The notes below the pieces were generated by a model. That model ran no database searches. It was not told the DNA's origin and was given only the letters and a program-made list of their open reading frames with translations. From NCBI GenBank assembly GCA_019307065.1, contig JAFDKH010000007.1:1-54095 (forward strand): a stretch of DNA of 54,095 nucleotides, given 5' to 3'. This DNA comes from Deltaproteobacteria bacterium. GTDB lineage: Bacteria; Myxococcota; B64-G9. Below are positions 25,991-35,953 of the stretch, piece after piece (within the stretch, counting starts at the first letter, position 1; each line of letters starts with the position of its first letter). The position numbers were made by a program, and so were the translations under genes.

Positions 25991-27096
25991 CAGGCGTCTG
26001 CCTTTCTTAGCCAACGCGATTTTTGAGCCAGTTCAAGACAAACCTCGCAAATATCCTGAGCAGCCCCGGGCTTGCTCACTCCGGCGGCCGCTTCTTCCAT
26101 GCTGGCCCTACGTTCCGAATCGCCCAGAATGGCGGCAACTTCATCGGCCAACCGATCCGGATTCAGATCAGATTGTCGAATCATCACGGCTGCCTCGGCC
26201 TTGACCAACGATTGCGCATTAACTTCCTGATGGTTGTCGGCCGCATGCGGATATGGCACGAGAATCGACGGCTTTCTGCAAAGTGACAGCTCGGCAACGC
26301 TGGTGGCACCCGAGCGGCAGACCACAACATCTGCCTGACGATAAGCCGCCGCCATATCGTCGATGAAGGGCAAGACTTGTGCAGTCGCTACGAGATCTTG
26401 GTAGCGCTTTTTTACTTCCTGGCATTGTTGTTCACCTGTCTGATGAACGACATGCAGGTCATTAAAACGAGTGCCTAGCTTTTCGACGGCCTCGGGCACA
26501 ACCTGATTTAATATTTGGGCCCCCTGGGAACCGCCAAAAACCAGTAGATGCTGGCCGGCCTGGTCTTCGCGGCTGCGCAGGAAGTTGTCCACCAATGATT
26601 TTCGAACGGGGTTGCCCAAGAGCTGCACTTTCTTTTGCTTGAAAAACTTTTTTGCTTCGGGGAATGCCACTATGACTGAGCGGACGAGCTTGCCCAGGAT
26701 GCGGTTAGTGAACCCGGGATAGGCGTTTTGTTCCAGGATCGCGGTTGGCAAACGCATCAACCAGGCGGCCAGCAAGACCGGCCCGGATGCATAGCCACCG
26801 ACACCGACAACCACATCAGGCCGAAACTTCTTGAGAATGCGTCGGGACTGCCAGATTGCCCGCGGCAGACGCAGCAAACCTCGAATCCAACCCCACAAAC
26901 CACGCCCCTTGAGGCCGCCGACCTTGATCAATTCGAGATCGAAACCCGCCCGAGGAACGTGCCGAACTTCGATACCGCGCCCGGTACCGACAAAGAGGAC
27001 CTGATGCCCTTGATTGCGCGTGACTAGTTCCTCAGCCAGTGCAATGCCCGGAAATAAGTGCCCGCCTGTTCCTCCGCCTGCGATCATCATCTTCAA
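25990..27096 (-). CDS. murG: UDP-GlcNAc transferase MurG (lipid II synthesis)
   Basis: 368 residues, the GT-B glycosyltransferase that makes lipid II from lipid I on the inner face of the membrane. MIAGGGTGGHLFPGIALAEE is the glycine-rich first loop, VVVGVGGYASGPVLLAAWLM the second, and LLVFGGSQGAQILNQVVPE the third. VVCRSGATSVAEL marks the donor-binding site in the C-terminal domain. The ribosome site is weak (a purine run only). It lies 41 bases after ftsW and overlaps murC. Confidence 0.98.
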   Translation of the reverse strand: MKMMIAGGGTGGHLFPGIALAEELVTRNQGHQVLFVGTGRGIEVRHVPRAGFDLELIKVGGLKGRGLWGWIRGLLRLPRAIWQSRRILKKFRPDVVVGVGGYASGPVLLAAWLMRLPTAILEQNAYPGFTNRILGKLVRSVIVAFPEAKKFFKQKKVQLLGNPVRKSLVDNFLRSREDQAGQHLLVFGGSQGAQILNQVVPEAVEKLGTRFNDLHVVHQTGEQQCQEVKKRYQDLVATAQVLPFIDDMAAAYRQADVVVCRSGATSVAELSLCRKPSILVPYPHAADNHQEVNAQSLVKAEAAVMIRQSDLNPDRLADEVAAILGDSERRASMEEAAAGVSKPGAAQDICEVCLELAQKSRWLRKADA

Positions 27097-27137
27097 TCTG
27101 TTCTCCCGAACAAAATTCTAAGGCCGCTTGGGCAGCC

Positions 27138-28313
27138 TTAGGGCCAGGTCACCTTTGCAGCGGGTGGCCGGCTATTCGTATTTCCGGCCGCCGAGATATG
27201 TAAAAGAATCCCGACAGCCAGCATTGTGCAAATCAACGAACTGCCTCCGTAACTGAAAAACGGCAGGGTTAGTCCTTTAGTGGGCAATAGTCCGGTGACC
27301 ACGCCCATGTTGATCAGGGTCTGTAGGCCAATAAGCATGGTCAATCCGAAGGCCACGTAGGTGCCAAAGAGATCCGGAGCACGTAAAGCTACCCGGATTC
27401 CGCGCCAGACCACGACCCCGAACAAGGCCAGTACGGCAACTGCACCGAGCATGCCCAACTCCTCCCCGACGATCGAGTAGATGAAATCGGTATGCGCCGC
27501 CGGCAAGAAGAAAAGCTTGTGCTTACCTTCCCCGAGGCCCATCCCGTACAAGCCTCCCGAACCGAAACTCATCAGACTCTCAGAAATCTGATAACCAATA
27601 TCGTATAGATGAGCCCAGGGATCCATAAAGGCCAACAAGCGCCGCATCCGATATTCAGAACCGGCAATCAATCCGTAGGCCATTGGAATTGCCGCCAGGG
27701 CGGCGACCGTTATGTAGGTCAAACGCGTCCCAGCCACAAACAACATGAAGAAAAGCAGGATGGTCAATACGGCTGCAGTTCCAAAATCGGGTTGTCCCAG
27801 CAGCAGCACAATAAGTACTCCGCTGACTACCAGATGAGGAAGAAAGCCGGCACTAAACGCCCTGATTTTTTCGCGCTTTTTCGTCAGTGAACAAGCCAGA
27901 TAGATTACAAAAGCCACTTTGGCCAGCTCTGCGGGCTGAAAACCAAAACCGGCCACCTTGAGCCAGCGCGAGGAGCCGCCGGCCCTGGAACCAATACCTG
28001 GAATCAAAACGACTGCCAGCAGAACAACCGTCGCCAACAAAAGTGGATAGGCGTAGCGAACCAACCGCTGATAACCAAATCTATAGCCTAAGATCAATGC
28101 CAATAATCCTATGGACAGATTGAGAATTTGGCGTTTCAAAAAATAAAGGGAATCACCGGTTTTCGCCTGAGCAAAAACTGCGCTGGAGCTGTAAACCATG
28201 ACTAATCCGAAAGCCACCAGGGTTAGTATGGTAAACAACAGGATCGGATCCATGCTTCCGGTTTGTTCCGGTGCAGCCTGCAAGATCGCAGCTTTTTCCC
28301 GGGGCTTGTTCAC
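27138..28313 (-). CDS. ftsW: Lipid II glycosyltransferase / division protein FtsW
   Basis: 391 residues, a SEDS-family polymerase with about ten membrane helices. Family landmarks are GLVMVYSSSAVFA in the first helix, GSRAGGSSRWLKVAGFGFQP followed by AELAK in the conserved periplasmic region with its catalytic-site context, FSYGGSSLICTMLAVGILLH near the end, and FIYSIVGEELGMLGA. FtsW works with FtsI to make septal peptidoglycan. The start codon is GTG and overlaps the murD stop (GTGA). Confidence 0.97.
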   Translation of the reverse strand: MNKPREKAAILQAAPEQTGSMDPILLFTILTLVAFGLVMVYSSSAVFAQAKTGDSLYFLKRQILNLSIGLLALILGYRFGYQRLVRYAYPLLLATVVLLAVVLIPGIGSRAGGSSRWLKVAGFGFQPAELAKVAFVIYLACSLTKKREKIRAFSAGFLPHLVVSGVLIVLLLGQPDFGTAAVLTILLFFMLFVAGTRLTYITVAALAAIPMAYGLIAGSEYRMRRLLAFMDPWAHLYDIGYQISESLMSFGSGGLYGMGLGEGKHKLFFLPAAHTDFIYSIVGEELGMLGAVAVLALFGVVVWRGIRVALRAPDLFGTYVAFGLTMLIGLQTLINMGVVTGLLPTKGLTLPFFSYGGSSLICTMLAVGILLHISAAGNTNSRPPAAKVTWP

Positions 28314-29701
28314 TTAGGCTCCTCGAGATTTTGAACCAGCTCGGTAAACACTCGCCCGCGATGGGCATAGTCTGAGAACATGTCAAAGCTGGCGCAGGCC
28401 GGGCTAAGCAGCACAACCTCGCCAGCACCGGCTAAATCGTTTGCGCGCTCGACAGCCTCGGCCATTGAAGCGACCATGTGTATTTCTGCACAGCCGGACA
28501 AGTCACGAGCCAAATTCTGAGCTTCTTCGCCGAACAAGATTAGATAACTGACTCGCTGGCTGACTATCGGACATAGCTTGGAAAAATTGGTCCCTTTGCC
28601 GCGCCCGCCCGCCAACAAGAGGACTGGTTCGCTAAAACTAGTCAGCGACTTGGCGGTCGCGTCGATGTTGGTACCTTTGGAGTCGTTGATATAGCGCACG
28701 CCGGCAATTTCCCGAACTGGTTCAAGTCGATGAGGCAGACCGGCGTAGCTGTCCAGGCCGGCCTGGATCGAGGCCTGGCTGATCCCCATGGCAATTGTTG
28801 CGACGATCGCCGCGGCTGCGTTTTCAGCGTTGTGATCACCGGCCAGGCGGCTGGAATTCAAACGCCAGCTCAAATCAGACCCGAGCAACGCAAGATCGTT
28901 GCCCGATATCAGGACACAACCATCTGTCAAGCGCTCGGGCTTACGGCCAAAGCCCTTGACCTGGCAGGCCAGTTTATCGATCTGACCGGGTAACCTGGGA
29001 TCATCCATAAAGAATACACCGGTCTGGTGGGCGCTTTGTCCTTCGAACATGCGTCTTTTGATGGCCGCGTAGGCCGACAAGCTACCGTGCCGGTCGAGGT
29101 GGTCGGGAGTCAAGTTGAGCCAGATTCCCGCCTGGGGAACGAAATACTCCGGGCCGCTCAAATGTTCGAGCTGAAAACTCGACACTTCCACCACGGCCAG
29201 GTCGACCCGATCTTCTTGAAGCAAGAGATCCGCCAGGGGACGACCAATATTGCCGCCCAAGAATACTTTGCGTCCACTTAGCTCGAGCAGGTGGGCGGAC
29301 AAGGCTGCCGTCGTAGACTTACCGTTGGTTCCGGTAACTGCCAGAATCGGCAGTTTCTGATTTAGCTGAATGAGACGTGAGGCTAACTCCAGGGCACCCA
29401 GGATCGGCACTCGTTCTTGCCTGGCCGCTTCGGGAATGGCTGCAGTCAAAGGAACCCCGGGACTGAGCACAATCAAGTCGGAATCCCGAACCAACTCAAC
29501 CCGGTCACCGCCCAAGGCAAGTCTGACACCAATCTGTTCGAGCTGATCTTGTTCATCAAAAGATTCTTTGCGGTCTGTACCGGTTACATCGGCTCCCAGG
29601 CCAGCCAGCACCTTGGCCACAGCCAATCCACTGCGGGCCAGGCCGACTACCAAAACCTTTCGGCCTTCTAAGCTGCTGAGTATTTCCTTGACCCGCTCCA
29701 C
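28310..29701 (-). CDS. murD: UDP-N-acetylmuramoylalanine--D-glutamate ligase
   Basis: 463 residues with a GTG start and GGGG upstream. It adds D-glutamate to UDP-MurNAc-L-Ala. VLVVGLARSGLAVAKVLAGL is the N-terminal Rossmann loop, LAVTGTNGKSTTAALSAHLL the ATP loop, and YINDSKGTNIDATAKSL the MurD signature. LLAGGRGKGTNFSKL and SPACASFDMFSDYAHRGRVF complete the C-terminal domain. It begins 10 bases after mraY and its stop overlaps ftsW. Confidence 0.98.
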   Translation of the reverse strand: MERVKEILSSLEGRKVLVVGLARSGLAVAKVLAGLGADVTGTDRKESFDEQDQLEQIGVRLALGGDRVELVRDSDLIVLSPGVPLTAAIPEAARQERVPILGALELASRLIQLNQKLPILAVTGTNGKSTTAALSAHLLELSGRKVFLGGNIGRPLADLLLQEDRVDLAVVEVSSFQLEHLSGPEYFVPQAGIWLNLTPDHLDRHGSLSAYAAIKRRMFEGQSAHQTGVFFMDDPRLPGQIDKLACQVKGFGRKPERLTDGCVLISGNDLALLGSDLSWRLNSSRLAGDHNAENAAAAIVATIAMGISQASIQAGLDSYAGLPHRLEPVREIAGVRYINDSKGTNIDATAKSLTSFSEPVLLLAGGRGKGTNFSKLCPIVSQRVSYLILFGEEAQNLARDLSGCAEIHMVASMAEAVERANDLAGAGEVVLLSPACASFDMFSDYAHRGRVFTELVQNLEEPK

Positions 29702-29711
29702 GTAAATTCCC

Positions 29712-30803
29712 CTAGCGCAATTTCAAACTGGCCAGCCCAACCATGGCCAGCATGATCGATATAATCCAGAATCTGACGATAATCTTTGGCTCCGCCCAAC
29801 CCTTGAGCTCGTAATGATGATGTAGCGGTGCCATTCGAAACACTCGTTTACCGGTCAACTTGAAGGAAATCACCTGGATGATCACCGACATGATCTCCAT
29901 CAAGAAAACTCCGTGAATAATTGCTGAAACGATTTCGTTTTTGGTCAGGACCGCCAGGGTGCCCAAACCGGCCCCCATAGACAGCGAGCCGACGTCCCCC
30001 ATGAACACAGAAGCCGGGTAGGAGTTGTACCAGAGAAAACTTATTCCGGCCCCCATTAGGGCCGCGCAGAACACAGTCAGCTCTTCGGCACCTTCTATGT
30101 GGGGGATGCGCAGATAATCCGCGACAACGAAACTTTTGAGCAAGACCGCCCCGGCGGCATAGGCCAGAACCAAAAAAGTAAATGATGAGGTAATCACCGG
30201 GCCGATGGCCAATCCGTCGAGCCCGTCGGTCATATTAACGGCATTGGCAGTTCCGACAATCACTACCGTAGCAAAGACGATGTAGACCCAGCCGATATCC
30301 GGGTTATATAGATCGAAATTGACAACCGGGAACGATACCCGCGAATCGAAATCCGAGAAAAAATACAGTATTGAAATCATTCCGGCTGTGGCCACGAATT
30401 GGGCCAGCAGGCGCACTTTGCCGGAAAGACCCTTGGAGTCGTGCTGGCGAAGTTTACGATAATCATCGATAAAACCAACCAGGCCAAACTGGGTGGTGAT
30501 GCCCATCAATACCCACATCTTTATGTCGGTCAGGTCTCCCCAAAGCAGGCAACTGAACATTATGGCCACCAACAAAAGGGCGCCCCCCATAGTTGGCGTT
30601 CCGGCCTTCACTTGGTGAGTCTCGGGAGTGTCTTCGCGAACATTCGAAGACCCCCGCTGAACTGACTTCAACCATCTGATAAAAGAGGGATAAAGTAACA
30701 ATCCGGCAATCAAAGCGGTTGCCCCGGCGGCAATCGCCCTGAAAGACGGGTAGCGAACTACGTTTATCCACTGATTATGCTGATAGAGAAGGTAATACAG
30801 CAC
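29712..30803 (-). CDS. mraY: Phospho-MurNAc-pentapeptide transferase
   Basis: 363 residues with about ten membrane helices. It transfers phospho-MurNAc-pentapeptide to undecaprenyl phosphate, giving lipid I. KAGTPTMGGALLLVA and GFIDDYRKLRQHDSKGLSGK hold the first conserved aspartates; NAVNMTDGLDGLAIGPV is the central motif; VFMGDVGSLSMGAGLGTLAV is the third; and RMAPLHHHYELKGWAEPKII carries the histidine cluster. The start is GTG, 2 bases after the murF stop. Confidence 0.98.
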   Translation of the reverse strand: MLYYLLYQHNQWINVVRYPSFRAIAAGATALIAGLLLYPSFIRWLKSVQRGSSNVREDTPETHQVKAGTPTMGGALLLVAIMFSCLLWGDLTDIKMWVLMGITTQFGLVGFIDDYRKLRQHDSKGLSGKVRLLAQFVATAGMISILYFFSDFDSRVSFPVVNFDLYNPDIGWVYIVFATVVIVGTANAVNMTDGLDGLAIGPVITSSFTFLVLAYAAGAVLLKSFVVADYLRIPHIEGAEELTVFCAALMGAGISFLWYNSYPASVFMGDVGSLSMGAGLGTLAVLTKNEIVSAIIHGVFLMEIMSVIIQVISFKLTGKRVFRMAPLHHHYELKGWAEPKIIVRFWIISIMLAMVGLASLKLR

Positions 30804-30805
30804 TT

Positions 30806-32251
30806 TTATTCCCCCTCTTTATTGGGCCACTCAACACCGAAGGCCTGGCCGAGTTTGACTGCAATTCTTTCCATGCGCATAGCCCTTGAACCTTTGATTA
30901 AAACCCAGCCGGCTTGCTCGACTCTTTTCTTGGCCCAATCAGTTGCTTGATCCTGCGACTCGGTCCAATCCACTTCGGCCAGCCCGCCGGCCCTGGCCCC
31001 ATCTGCAATTTCTTCGGCTAGCGGTCCGAGGGCACACAGGCCGGTCAAACCCGTAGAAGCCGCGGCATGACCCACCTGATGATGCAGCTCGGAAGACGAG
31101 TCGCCGAGCTCACGCATATCACCCAGGATTGCGTAGCGCTGCCCCTGGGGAGCCAGCTGCCCGAGGGTTGCCAGGGCAGCCTGCATTGAGCGTGGATTGG
31201 CGTTGTAGCAGTCGATCAGCAGGTGTCCTGATCCTAATTTCAACCTCTCCGTTCGCAAGGCCGGCATCGGCGAACTAATCAGGCGGTCCTTGATCACTTC
31301 CGGTTCGACACCTTCGATCATTGCAACTGCTGCTGCTGCGGCAGCGTTCATGGCATTGTGTACGCCGGGCCGCGAAAGCCCCAGCGAGATAGAACTCCCT
31401 TGAAGATCTAAGCTGAGCTCCAAAAGATCTGGCTTCTGCTCGACCGAGACAATGCGTACATCGGCATTCGGAACCCGTCCGAAGGTCACTCGATTGGCTC
31501 GAGTACGCCCGGCCATTCTCAAAACATGCGGGTCCTCTGCGTTTAGAACGGCAGTACCATCACCAGGCAAAGCTTCGAGTAACTCCGCTTTTGCTCGGGC
31601 GACTGCTTCGATGTTTCCCATACCTTCAAGGTGCACCGGGTGTACGTTAGTTATTACTCCGACTTGAGGCTCGGCAATTTGAGCAAGCCTGGCAATCTCG
31701 CCGGAAGCATTCATGCCCATTTCCATGACCGCGTGCAGGTGAGAATCGTCAAGAGAAAGCAAGTCCCGCGGCATGCCAATCAGATTGTTGAAATTGCCCC
31801 GGTTAAATAGAACTGTCGGCCGGCCACCGAGCACAGCGGCGGTCATTTCTTTAGTCGAGGTCTTGCCATTCGACCCGGTAATCGCAACTACCCGGGCGGC
31901 AAACCGTCTGCGGTGCCAAGCTGCCAGATCGCCCAGGGCCTTGAGAGAATCTTTGACCACAACGACCGCTGCCTGGCCAAGGTCTTGATCCGCAAGCCCG
32001 GATGTGTAAGCAGACCGTTCGACCAAAACAATACTGGCCCCGGTTTTGACCGCTGCGCTTACAAATTTGGCTCCATCAAAATTTTCGCCCTTGAGCGCGA
32101 CAAAGACAGAAGCTTGCGCCGGTGTGCGACTGTCGGTGCAGACACAAGTGCAAGTTGCCGCCGGCTCACCAGCCACCAGCGACCCTTTGGTGGCATCGGC
32201 TATCTGGGCGGCAGTCGCCAATGATTCGGTGCCCTGATAAGTCCGGCTCAT
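30806..32251 (-). CDS. murF: UDP-MurNAc-tripeptide--D-Ala-D-Ala ligase
   Basis: 481 residues from the ATG at 32251, which overlaps the murE stop (ATGA) and has GGAGGA upstream; a longer frame from 32272 is unlikely. It adds the D-Ala-D-Ala dipeptide to complete the pentapeptide. VFVALKGENFDGAKFV is the N-terminal domain, VVAITGSNGKTSTKEMTAAV the ATP loop, NNLIGMPRDLL the substrate loop, and LLIDCYNANPRSMQAALATL the MurF C-terminal signature. Confidence 0.97.
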   Translation of the reverse strand: MSRTYQGTESLATAAQIADATKGSLVAGEPAATCTCVCTDSRTPAQASVFVALKGENFDGAKFVSAAVKTGASIVLVERSAYTSGLADQDLGQAAVVVVKDSLKALGDLAAWHRRRFAARVVAITGSNGKTSTKEMTAAVLGGRPTVLFNRGNFNNLIGMPRDLLSLDDSHLHAVMEMGMNASGEIARLAQIAEPQVGVITNVHPVHLEGMGNIEAVARAKAELLEALPGDGTAVLNAEDPHVLRMAGRTRANRVTFGRVPNADVRIVSVEQKPDLLELSLDLQGSSISLGLSRPGVHNAMNAAAAAAVAMIEGVEPEVIKDRLISSPMPALRTERLKLGSGHLLIDCYNANPRSMQAALATLGQLAPQGQRYAILGDMRELGDSSSELHHQVGHAAASTGLTGLCALGPLAEEIADGARAGGLAEVDWTESQDQATDWAKKRVEQAGWVLIKGSRAMRMERIAVKLGQAFGVEWPNKEGE

Positions 32252-33804
32252 TGAGTTCCTCCGGCAACCCATGTCAACAAGGCTCGCTCGGCTACGTCAC
32301 AATCGTCGAAATGTGTCCGCCTAGTTCCGATAATCTGATAGTTCTCGTGACCTTTGCCGGCTATCAGAACCACGTCCTGCTCGGTTGCCAGGCCAACCGC
32401 CAGGTTGATTGCTTCGCGCCGATCCGACACGACTGCATATTTTTTTGACTCCTGTCGGGTTAGCTTACCCGCGGGAATCTTGGCCAAACCTTCCTGATCG
32501 AGCCCGGGCAAAATCTGTTCGATAATCGCGTCAGGTTCCTCAGTGCGCGGATTATCCGAGGTAACTACAGCCAGGTCGGCTCCTTTGGCCACCGCTTGTC
32601 CCATCAAGGGCCGCTTGCCGCGATCTCGATCACCGCCGCATCCGAAAACGACCAGCAGCCGGCCGCGGGTCAACGGCCGCAAGGCTGCCAGTACATTGGT
32701 CAAGGCATGGTCGGTATGAGCGTAGTCGACAAATACCTTAGGCCCCCGTTTTTTCGTGACACGCTGGAGACGCCCCGGAACTACCTGACAGGCGGCTATA
32801 CCCGCGGCTGCAAATTTGACGTCGATTTCCAAGGCTATTGAAACCGCCACGGCGGCCAGGGCGTTTTGCAGGTTATGTCGACCGGGCATTCGACCGATCA
32901 CTTCCAGCTGACCTCCCGGATAAACTACGTTTGATCTAAATCCGTCGAGGTCGTTGTGCAGCTCGCCCCGCGGATGCACATCGGCCGTAGAGTCGAAACC
33001 GAAACTGAGAGTCTGGCCGTGCCAGCCTTCAATGATTTGAGTACAGCGCGGGTCGTCCGAATTGACTACGGCGACTTTTTTTTCTGCCTGGCTGTCATTC
33101 AACTCACGCGAGAAAAGCAGAGATTTAGCCTGAGCGTACTTATCCAGATCACCATGGTAGTCTAGATGGTCACGACTAAGGTTGATAAAAACAGCCAGTC
33201 GGAAGTGGCATCCGCGAGTCCTTTCTAGATCGAGAGCATGCGACGAAACTTCCATTGCGCTAATATTGACTCCGGCCTTGACCATCTGACAAAACAACTG
33301 CTGAAGGTCGGGAGCCTCGGGAGTTGTATGTCCCATCGTGAATTCGAACCCGGGATAGCGCGCACCTACGGTCCCGATAATTCCAGGAACCCGTCCGGCT
33401 GCTATGAAAATCTGCTCGAGCAGATAGGTCAGGGTCGTTTTTCCATTAGTGCCGGTTATCCCGATCAGAGACAAATCCTTAGAAGGATGATCAAAGTAGT
33501 TGGCGGCCAGGAATGCCAGTGCCCGGCGAGTGGAATCCACCTCAACGATCGCCTTGAGCCGCGTTTCCTCAACAGGCTGGGAGACAACAGCTGCCACGGC
33601 ACCCTGAGCGGCTGCCTGTTCGATGAACTGATGGCCATCCGCTTCCAGGCCCGGGATTGCCACAAACAGGTCTCCCGGGTTCACTTGCCGCGAGTCGTAA
33701 GCTATGCCCGAAACAGGCACGCAGACATCACCAGCGATGCGTCGAACATCGATTCCCTGTAGTAACGTCTGAAGTTGTCTTAGGCTATGTGTCATCTTTT
33801 CCAC
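32248..33804 (-). CDS. murE: UDP-MurNAc-L-alanyl-D-glutamate--diamino acid ligase
   Basis: 518 residues. It adds the third residue of the stem peptide. LIGITGTNGKTTLTYLLEQI is the ATP loop, VSSHALDLERTRGCHFRLAV the carbamylated-lysine context, FVDYAHTDHALTNVLAALRP the MurE signature, and VVTSDNPRTEEPDAII carries D-N-P-R, the motif of enzymes that use meso-diaminopimelate rather than lysine. The start may be GTG at 33804 or ATG at 33795. It lies 30 bases after ftsI and overlaps murF. Confidence 0.97.
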   Translation of the reverse strand: MEKMTHSLRQLQTLLQGIDVRRIAGDVCVPVSGIAYDSRQVNPGDLFVAIPGLEADGHQFIEQAAAQGAVAAVVSQPVEETRLKAIVEVDSTRRALAFLAANYFDHPSKDLSLIGITGTNGKTTLTYLLEQIFIAAGRVPGIIGTVGARYPGFEFTMGHTTPEAPDLQQLFCQMVKAGVNISAMEVSSHALDLERTRGCHFRLAVFINLSRDHLDYHGDLDKYAQAKSLLFSRELNDSQAEKKVAVVNSDDPRCTQIIEGWHGQTLSFGFDSTADVHPRGELHNDLDGFRSNVVYPGGQLEVIGRMPGRHNLQNALAAVAVSIALEIDVKFAAAGIAACQVVPGRLQRVTKKRGPKVFVDYAHTDHALTNVLAALRPLTRGRLLVVFGCGGDRDRGKRPLMGQAVAKGADLAVVTSDNPRTEEPDAIIEQILPGLDQEGLAKIPAGKLTRQESKKYAVVSDRREAINLAVGLATEQDVVLIAGKGHENYQIIGTRRTHFDDCDVAERALLTWVAGGTQ

Positions 33805-33834
33805 AACTCCATGAGTATCGGGCGACCGGTCCCG

Positions 33835-35952
33835 CTATTCATGGGGTTTTTCTTGTTTTTTCCTCCGGTCGATCTTTCTTTGGTCAATAACTGCAAGTTC
33901 GGTTCCATTTTGGATACCTGGGCAAGGAACTCCCCGGCACTTTTCCATTGTGATAAATACAGTGGATACTTTGTTCAGCAGACTGCCCGGTCCTGGCTGG
34001 TGATGGACTACTCGACCGGTTCCGGTTAGTTCGACTTCCAACCCCAGAGCCGAAAGTTGACCAACCGCCTGACGCACCGACAACCCACGCAAATCGGGGA
34101 GTCGGCCGTCGGCTGCATCTGAGGCTGAACCATCAATTTGATCGGCATTGCTTTCAACAAATGCTTCAGCCGCTGCCAGATCGGCAGACTTTAAAGACTT
34201 GCTGGGCAACTCGGAAGCCGGCGTCTTCGACTGCGCAACTACACCTTCCGGAAAAACGCCCAGATATCTCAGACAGGCATCGGCGATTCGGGCAAAAGCC
34301 GGGGCAGCCACAACCCCGCCGTAGGGACTTTGGGTGGGTTCGTCGATTACTACCAGGACTGCGATCCGGGGCTGCTCGGCCGGGACGAATCCCATGAAAG
34401 AGGCTACTCGCTTGTCGGCCGAGTAGCCACCCGCGATCGGATCAACTTTCTGGGCGGTGCCTGTCTTTCCGGCCACCTTGAATCCAGGGATGGAAGCAGC
34501 CGTTCCCGTGCCACCCGGTTCGGTAACTCTGACCAACATACGAGTTATTTCACGAGCGACTTCGGGTTCGATTACACGCCCGGCCGGCTCTGGATTGAAC
34601 TGCTGGATTTGTTCGTTGGTCGGTCCCCTGATTTCTTTTACGATCAGAGGTCGCATCCAGACCCCGCCGTTGGCGATCGAACACAAGCCGGTGATAATTT
34701 GTAGTGGGGTTACGCTAATACCTTGACCGAAAGAGATCGTTGCCAGACCTACTTCCGACCATGATTGGGCCGGGCGCAATTTACAACGCGTCTCGCCGGG
34801 GAGATCCACACCTGTTTTACGTCCAAAACCAAAACGGCTCAGAGAACTGTGGAGTTTTTGACGACCAAGCCGGGCGCCAATGATGGCTATGCCGATATTG
34901 CTGGAGTTCATCAGGATTTCGCCGGGAGTAAGCAGTGCAAAGCCGCCCCGGTGGGAATCGTGAATTGTATTTGTGCCGATCCTGAGACTTCCCCGCTGAC
35001 AATCTATTTTTTCGCTAAGCTCAATCACCTTTGCCTGCAGGGCAGCCGCCATGGTGAACATTTTCAGGGTCGAGCCCGGTTCATAACAATCGGTCACCGC
35101 CCGATTACGAAAACTGGAGGCCTTGAATTTCCAGAAAGTGTTGGGGTTGAAATTGGGAGAGTTGGCAATCGCCAAGATCTCGCCAGTAGCCGGCTCCATG
35201 ACAATAACAGTGCCCGATTTGGCGCTCATGCTAATCACGGTTCGTTCCAACTCGGTTTCAGCAATCTCCTGGATTGTTCCGTCGATAGTCAGAACAACAC
35301 CGCCCCCGTAACCCGACTCCTGGTGGCCGACTCCATCGGCGTAGAGCAGGTTGTTGTGTGCATCGCGGAGTCCCTGAGCCATAATAGTCGAGCCCTTGAG
35401 CTGCCCATCGAACAATAGTTCGATACCTTCCAGTCCGCGACCGTCTCCGGCAAACCCGATTACTGATCCGGCCAACTCTCGAGCCGGATAGAAACGCCGG
35501 CTCTCGCGAGTGAAATGAACACCGTCCAGATTCAAGGCGCGTACTCGTTGGGCTTCTTTTTGAGGCAGTCTGCGCTTGATCCAGGTAAAGTGCTTGCGAT
35601 TGGTCAACTTGGCAACTAGCCGATCTGCTCGCTTGCGATCGAGCCCCAGGACTTCAGCCAGCTTCTTGGCGGTCGAACGGTGATCATTTATCTCAGTCGG
35701 CATTGCAAAAATCGAATCGGTCATCAAGGATACGGCCAGAGGTGCCCCGTTACGATCGACTATAGGTCCGCGCATAGGTTCAAGAGTGATGTCTTTGAGA
35801 TACTGCGCGCGGGAAAGCTCGCGCAACCAGTCGGACTGTTTGACTTGCAGCGTCCAGATCCTGTATAGCACGAACCCCGAACAGATCACCAAGACAGTCA
35901 CCGCCGCAAGCAATCTTATTTTCATCCAGCGCGTATGTTTCCAGTCCGGCAT
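33835..35952 (-). CDS. ftsI: Septal transpeptidase FtsI (PBP3) with PASTA domain
   Basis: 705 residues, longer than the usual 580-600. One N-terminal membrane helix (about 11-30) is followed by the PBP dimerisation domain (MRGPIVDRNGAPLAVSL). The transpeptidase domain follows, with the catalytic S-x-x-K in YEPGSTLKMFT, S-x-N in NSSNIGIA and K-T-G in GKTGTAQKV. A C-terminal PASTA domain (LPDLRGLSVRQAVGQLSALG, then LEVELTGTG...VFITME) explains part of the extra length; PASTA domains bind peptidoglycan or pack against the enzyme. It crosslinks septal wall made by FtsW. It starts 1 base after the ftsL stop. Confidence 0.98.
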   Translation of the reverse strand: MPDWKHTRWMKIRLLAAVTVLVICSGFVLYRIWTLQVKQSDWLRELSRAQYLKDITLEPMRGPIVDRNGAPLAVSLMTDSIFAMPTEINDHRSTAKKLAEVLGLDRKRADRLVAKLTNRKHFTWIKRRLPQKEAQRVRALNLDGVHFTRESRRFYPARELAGSVIGFAGDGRGLEGIELLFDGQLKGSTIMAQGLRDAHNNLLYADGVGHQESGYGGGVVLTIDGTIQEIAETELERTVISMSAKSGTVIVMEPATGEILAIANSPNFNPNTFWKFKASSFRNRAVTDCYEPGSTLKMFTMAAALQAKVIELSEKIDCQRGSLRIGTNTIHDSHRGGFALLTPGEILMNSSNIGIAIIGARLGRQKLHSSLSRFGFGRKTGVDLPGETRCKLRPAQSWSEVGLATISFGQGISVTPLQIITGLCSIANGGVWMRPLIVKEIRGPTNEQIQQFNPEPAGRVIEPEVAREITRMLVRVTEPGGTGTAASIPGFKVAGKTGTAQKVDPIAGGYSADKRVASFMGFVPAEQPRIAVLVVIDEPTQSPYGGVVAAPAFARIADACLRYLGVFPEGVVAQSKTPASELPSKSLKSADLAAAEAFVESNADQIDGSASDAADGRLPDLRGLSVRQAVGQLSALGLEVELTGTGRVVHHQPGPGSLLNKVSTVFITMEKCRGVPCPGIQNGTELAVIDQRKIDRRKKQEKPHE

Positions 35953-35953
35953 A

